Source: RGIG5612 sp963599255 (lineage in GTDB: Bacteria > Bacillota > Clostridia > Lachnospirales > Lachnospiraceae). From it: a stretch of 64,000 nucleotides of DNA. The stretch is taken from NCBI GenBank assembly GCA_963599255.1, contig CAVBWS010000005.1, forward strand, positions 6,613 through 70,612. The letters run 5' to 3'. A model generated the notes under the pieces. That model had not been told where the DNA came from. It did not search any database and saw nothing but the letters and a program-made list of their open reading frames with translations. A program made the translations under genes and the position numbers. Below, one piece after another: positions 61,073-64,000 of this stretch; the stretch's first letter is position 1, and the number at the start of each line of letters is the position of its first letter.

Positions 61073-62734
61073 TTATTTCTGGTGTTCAAGTTCCAGTGTC
61101 TTGGTTGTAATATCGCACACTTCACTCGGTCCGTAATACTGGATCGCACCTGTGTACTGATAGCAGGTATTTACCGCCCATTCATCTCTGTGGGCTGCGA
61201 AATATTTGAACGGTCCGCCGTCAAGCTCAACCAATGCCTTCTTGATAACCGGCTTATCCTGGCCATTTCTTCTCTCAATGTTCATCATCTTGGTAATCGG
61301 CATGCCGCCGGCAACCCACTGTTCTGCAGGTGCTGACAGATTAGATACCTTCGACAGATAGCCGGTATAACCGTAAGCAATCAGCATGCACGCGTTATAT
61401 CCCAGTGCATAGCAATAATCCGAATCGAAATTGGACGGGAATGCACATCTGCCCTCGTATCCGAAGAAGTGAGTAAGGGGCGAGAATTTGCCCTTGTATG
61501 TGCCAGCTTCCTTCCTCTGAGCCAGTTTATCCTTAACGAGCGCTGCGAAGAGCTTCTCGCTCTCGATCAGCGAAACCTGAACATTGCCGTGAGGATCTCT
61601 TTCGAGGAAGAGCTGCTGCTGAATTCCTGCAGGCAGGATGGCAAATACTTCCATTGCCTTGGCTGAGAGACCTTTTTCAATAAATGCATACTTCTCCTCC
61701 CAGCTTCCTAATGCGTTGAATTCCTGTGTCTTCTCGCCTGCCAGCAGTTCATTGATCTCAGCAATAAGCGCCGAGAACTCCGGAACAAATTCCACGATTC
61801 CTTCAGGAATTATAACTACACCGAAGTTTTCCTTCTTATTGCCCCTTGTCTCAACTGCATCAGCTATCTGGTCTGCGATCTCGGACAGAGACTGTTTCTT
61901 CGCTGCAACTTCCTCGCCTATGAGGCAAATATTAGGCTGAGTCTCAAGGGCACACTCAAGGGCTACATGAGAAGCAGATCTTCCCATAACCTTAATGAAA
62001 TGCCAGTATTTCTTAGCCGAGTTACAATCTCTCTCGATATTGCTGATGAGTTCGCTGTAAGTCTTAGTCGCTGTATCGAATCCGAAGGATATCTCAATGT
62101 CCTCGTTTTTAAGGTCCCCGTCGATGGTCTTAGGACAGCCGATAACCGAGATTCCGGTATTATTTGCTGCCATATATTCAGCAAGGACTGCAGCATTTGT
62201 ATTAGAATCATCACCGCCGATTATAACTATCGCAGTTACGCCGTGCTTATGGCACACCTCGTTTACGATCTTAAACTGTTCCACAGTCTCGAGCTTGGTT
62301 CTGCCCGAGCCAATGATATCGAATCCGCCGGTATTTCTGTAGGCGTCAACAAACTCGTCCGTCATCACGACATAATCATCATCGATAAGTCCGCTGGGAC
62401 CGCCCTTGAATCCGATCAATACGTTTTCAGGATCGGATGCCTTAAGCGCATCATATAATCCGCAGATAACATTATGGCCCCCGGGAGCCTGGCCGCCGGA
62501 CAGGATCACTCCTACTATCAGCTTCTTGTGTTCTGCAGTATTCTGACCTTCCACAAATGTAATCTCGTTCTTACCGTAAGTATTCGGAAATAAAGCCTTA
62601 ATCTTATCTTGATCTGCTGCGCTCTGCGTCGGCTCGCCGACCTTAACGCAGATCTTCTCTATGCCATTTCTAAGCATCCCCGGCAGCTTAGGTTTGTATT
62701 CATATCTTGCTTTCTGAAGTGGTGAAATATTCAT
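61073..62734 (-). CDS. pfp: PPi-dependent phosphofructokinase (diphosphate-fructose-6-phosphate 1-phosphotransferase)
   Basis: The 553-residue protein is of the long PFP class, which uses pyrophosphate in place of ATP to phosphorylate fructose-6-phosphate reversibly. It has GVILSGGQAPGGHNV near residue 75, VIIGGDDSNTNA near 173, where the Asp after GGD marks PPi use, PKTIDGDLKN with the catalytic Asp near 201, and KVMGRSASHVAL near 248. AAGGAGGAG lies before the ATG. It is monocistronic with a leader of about 230 bases. It fits with a regulated pyrophosphatase in the same region as part of PPi-based glycolysis. Confidence 0.93.
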   Translation of the reverse strand: MNISPLQKARYEYKPKLPGMLRNGIEKICVKVGEPTQSAADQDKIKALFPNTYGKNEITFVEGQNTAEHKKLIVGVILSGGQAPGGHNVICGLYDALKASDPENVLIGFKGGPSGLIDDDYVVMTDEFVDAYRNTGGFDIIGSGRTKLETVEQFKIVNEVCHKHGVTAIVIIGGDDSNTNAAVLAEYMAANNTGISVIGCPKTIDGDLKNEDIEISFGFDTATKTYSELISNIERDCNSAKKYWHFIKVMGRSASHVALECALETQPNICLIGEEVAAKKQSLSEIADQIADAVETRGNKKENFGVVIIPEGIVEFVPEFSALIAEINELLAGEKTQEFNALGSWEEKYAFIEKGLSAKAMEVFAILPAGIQQQLFLERDPHGNVQVSLIESEKLFAALVKDKLAQRKEAGTYKGKFSPLTHFFGYEGRCAFPSNFDSDYCYALGYNACMLIAYGYTGYLSKVSNLSAPAEQWVAGGMPITKMMNIERRNGQDKPVIKKALVELDGGPFKYFAAHRDEWAVNTCYQYTGAIQYYGPSEVCDITTKTLELEHQK

Positions 62735-62972
62735 AATCTCCTCCTTGGTGGTTGGCAGAAGCCTTGTATTTGCCTCCTGCTTCTCGTAGCTTATTTACCC
62801 TGCCGTGTGTTCCGAAAATCCCGGACGCTGACTACGCCGATGAGTATGCTTATAATTACTCGGTCATGCAGACAGCTATAGCTAAACGTCGACAGCATAA
62901 TATTCACGAATGACTGCTCAAAGTCCTGCAATTGTGCAGCAATCCGCCTCTGACTGTTACTTCACGGCTTCA

Positions 62973-63001
62973 AGTATAATTGTTTATCGGATTAAATACA
63001 A
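62973..63001 (-). promoter_or_regulatory. Candidate pfp promoter
   Basis: On the minus strand TTGTAT (63001-62996) is followed after 17 bases by TATACT (62978-62973). It is the best match in the 515-base gap 62735-63249, which otherwise contains no supported gene. A short GCGG-CGT-CCGC hairpin with a T-run lies at 63062-63077. Confidence 0.4.
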
Positions 63002-63249
63002 TACATCCTTCATGGTGGTAGGCACTAATGTTTATTTTCTCCATTGCTATCTGATTTTTTTGCGGCGTCCGCATTTTTTCAGCTACACGCGGTCCATATC
63101 GCTCTGGGATGCTCTTTCCTCCACTCGATGCCGTCTCTGCCGCTCCGCGCCGACGCTCCTAGGAAAATATGCAGACAGGAAAAAGGACAGTTGAAGCACA
63201 CACAAGGAATTGATTTTTCAAGAATCGGATTCGTCCGCATACCCATCCT

Positions 63250-63573
63250 TTAGATAAAATTTCTCATAACGCGCATATAGTCTTTCTTGGAATTAAAAAT
63301 CGCCATCACATTTACAGTTTTGCTTTCTTCATCGATAAGGTAAAACACAAGATAATCTTTATGCGTAACGAAGCGAAAACCTGCGCTTTTCAGAACACGT
63401 TCCTTAGGAAAAGAACCTTTTGATGGAAATCTTTCCAGCTTTTTACATTTTCCCCTCAGTTCATCCACAAAATGCTTTGCCGCTTCAATATCCTTGGACT
63501 GTTCTGCAATCCATATGGCGATATCTCTCAGATCCTGCTTCGCCGTGTCAGTAATTACCACCGTATAACTCAT
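63250..63573 (-). CDS. RelE/ParE-family toxin
   Basis: The 107-residue basic protein matches the RelE/ParE superfamily: TDTAKQDLRDIAIWIAEQS forms the first helices, LERFPSKGS and KSAGFRFVTHKDYLVFYLID form the sheet core, and VMAIFNSKKD is the typical final strand. Such toxins either cleave mRNA at the ribosome or poison gyrase; the exact activity cannot be read. The ATG overlaps the antitoxin stop by four bases, so translation is coupled. Confidence 0.85.
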   Translation of the reverse strand: MSYTVVITDTAKQDLRDIAIWIAEQSKDIEAAKHFVDELRGKCKKLERFPSKGSFPKERVLKSAGFRFVTHKDYLVFYLIDEESKTVNVMAIFNSKKDYMRVMRNFI

Positions 63574-63866
63574 AATGTAAGTCCATCCAACTCTGAAAGA
63601 ATATCATCAAAGGCACTATCAAGTGGCTGAGCTCTTCCGAGTTTTAGGTCATCTGCCGCTTGCGCCAAATGACTGTACAAAGCCAATTTCGCTTCCAGCT
63701 CAGAAATATAATGTTGCTCCTCCACAAAGTGTTCATGACTCAATATGACAGTATCCTCTCTGCCATTCACAGTGATGGCTACTGGATTTTCTTTCGCCAA
63801 TGCAGATATCTGTGCATAGTTATTTCTTAAATCCTTCGATGGCCTAATCGAAATTGCACTCGTCAT
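63570..63866 (-). CDS. Phd/YefM-family antitoxin
   Basis: The 98-residue protein has the Phd/YefM N-terminal DNA-binding fold: IRPSKDLRNNYAQISALAKENPVAITVNGREDTVILSHE is the hallmark, and its C-terminal tail wraps the toxin. AGGAGGAG lies before the ATG. It is the first gene of the pair, as usual, and probably represses its own promoter at the palindrome 63883-63918. Confidence 0.88.
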   Translation of the reverse strand: MTSAISIRPSKDLRNNYAQISALAKENPVAITVNGREDTVILSHEHFVEEQHYISELEAKLALYSHLAQAADDLKLGRAQPLDSAFDDILSELDGLTL

Positions 63867-63882
63867 AGCATACTCCTCCTGT

Positions 63883-63925
63883 TTGTGGTAGTCATATTGT
63901 AGTTCAATTTGACCACAATCGTCAA
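63883..63925 (-). promoter_or_regulatory. Promoter and operator of the toxin-antitoxin pair
   Basis: On the minus strand TTGACG (63925-63920) is followed after 18 bases by TACAAT (63901-63896). TTGTGGT (63883-63889) and ACCACAA (63912-63918) form an inverted repeat that spans the -10 box, the expected place for antitoxin binding. Confidence 0.6.
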
Positions 63926-63955
63926 TCCAGAAACTACTTTCATGTTGAATATTAT

Positions 63956-63996
63956 CTCACTTGAGAGCCACCTGTTTCTCGCTTGAGAGCCACCTG
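63956..63996. repeat. 22-bp tandem repeat at the right edge
   Basis: CTCACTTGAGAGCCACCTG (63956-63974) and CTCGCTTGAGAGCCACCTG (63978-63996) are spaced by exactly 22 bases with one mismatch. Multiple short direct repeats of this kind occur at the ends of IS21-type elements, so an insertion sequence may start beyond the window. This is a suggestion only. Confidence 0.5.
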
Positions 63997-64000
63997 CCTT

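Noticed and set aside
62910..63194. A 94-codon plus-strand frame between pfp and the toxin gene
   Set aside because: No ribosome site, no family features, and it overlaps the candidate pfp promoter and leader.
63956..63996. Start of a CRISPR array at the right edge
   Set aside because: The period is only 22 bases with a 3-base gap between copies, so there is no room for spacers.

Overview
The window looks like a chromosomal segment of an anaerobic gut-type Clostridium relative, most likely Lachnospiraceae. This is inferred from the AT-leaning composition, AGGAGG-type ribosome binding sites, TTGACA/TATAAT promoters, a PPi-dependent phosphofructokinase, a family II pyrophosphatase carrying CBS-type domains, RbsABC-type importers and SufS/SufE. 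The species cannot be told from the sequence. No rRNA, tRNA, CRISPR array or complete insertion sequence was seen.

Layout. (1) 1-8.1 kb: a methylthioribose salvage locus with a DeoR-type regulator, mtnA, mtnK and a one-permease ABC importer. Candidate operators made of 10-bp-phased CAACA/TGTTG units lie before both mtnK and the binding-protein gene. (2) 8.2-13.4 kb: a mixed region with a PHP phosphoesterase, an ECF sigma factor with a small partner gene, an AAA-ATPase/nuclease-like protein, an XRE regulator and the decayed 3' ends of an amidohydrolase and a molybdopterin oxidoreductase. (3) 13.4-43.3 kb: the most unusual part, a run of catabolic operons. One holds malic enzyme, citF, a D-2-hydroxyacid dehydrogenase and citE. 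Three more each pair a different importer with M24-fold (creatinase/prolidase-like) proteins: an ABC importer with two permeases, a second such ABC importer, and a TRAP importer. Two of these three also carry a D-2-hydroxyacid dehydrogenase. The five M24 proteins fall into two types, A and B, and all have lost the usual metal-binding residues. Two divergent LysR regulators and a Crp/Fnr-type regulator control the modules. (4) 43.4-50 kb: an ATPase gene flanked by a deleted sufE remnant and an intact sufE, then an ACP-like protein, a FucI-like isomerase, a LysR regulator and a SufS-type cysteine desulfurase. (5) 50.2-64 kb: mostly housekeeping genes. These are mgtE preceded by its own promoter, a 29-residue Cys-rich ORF and a terminator; an exported protein; an acyltransferase; a membrane protein; a pyrophosphatase; a PhlG/phloretin-hydrolase-like protein; a LOG-family protein; miaA; PPi-phosphofructokinase; and a ParE/Phd-type toxin-antitoxin pair. 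A 22-bp tandem repeat sits at the right edge.

How the genes may work together. The three importer modules look like duplicated, diverging versions of one plan: import a small carboxylate-bearing substrate, act on it with a metal-free M24-fold enzyme, and process the product with D-2-hydroxyacid dehydrogenases and possibly CitE/CitF-type CoA chemistry and malic enzyme. The substrate cannot be read from the sequence. This module set is the best candidate here for an undescribed system.
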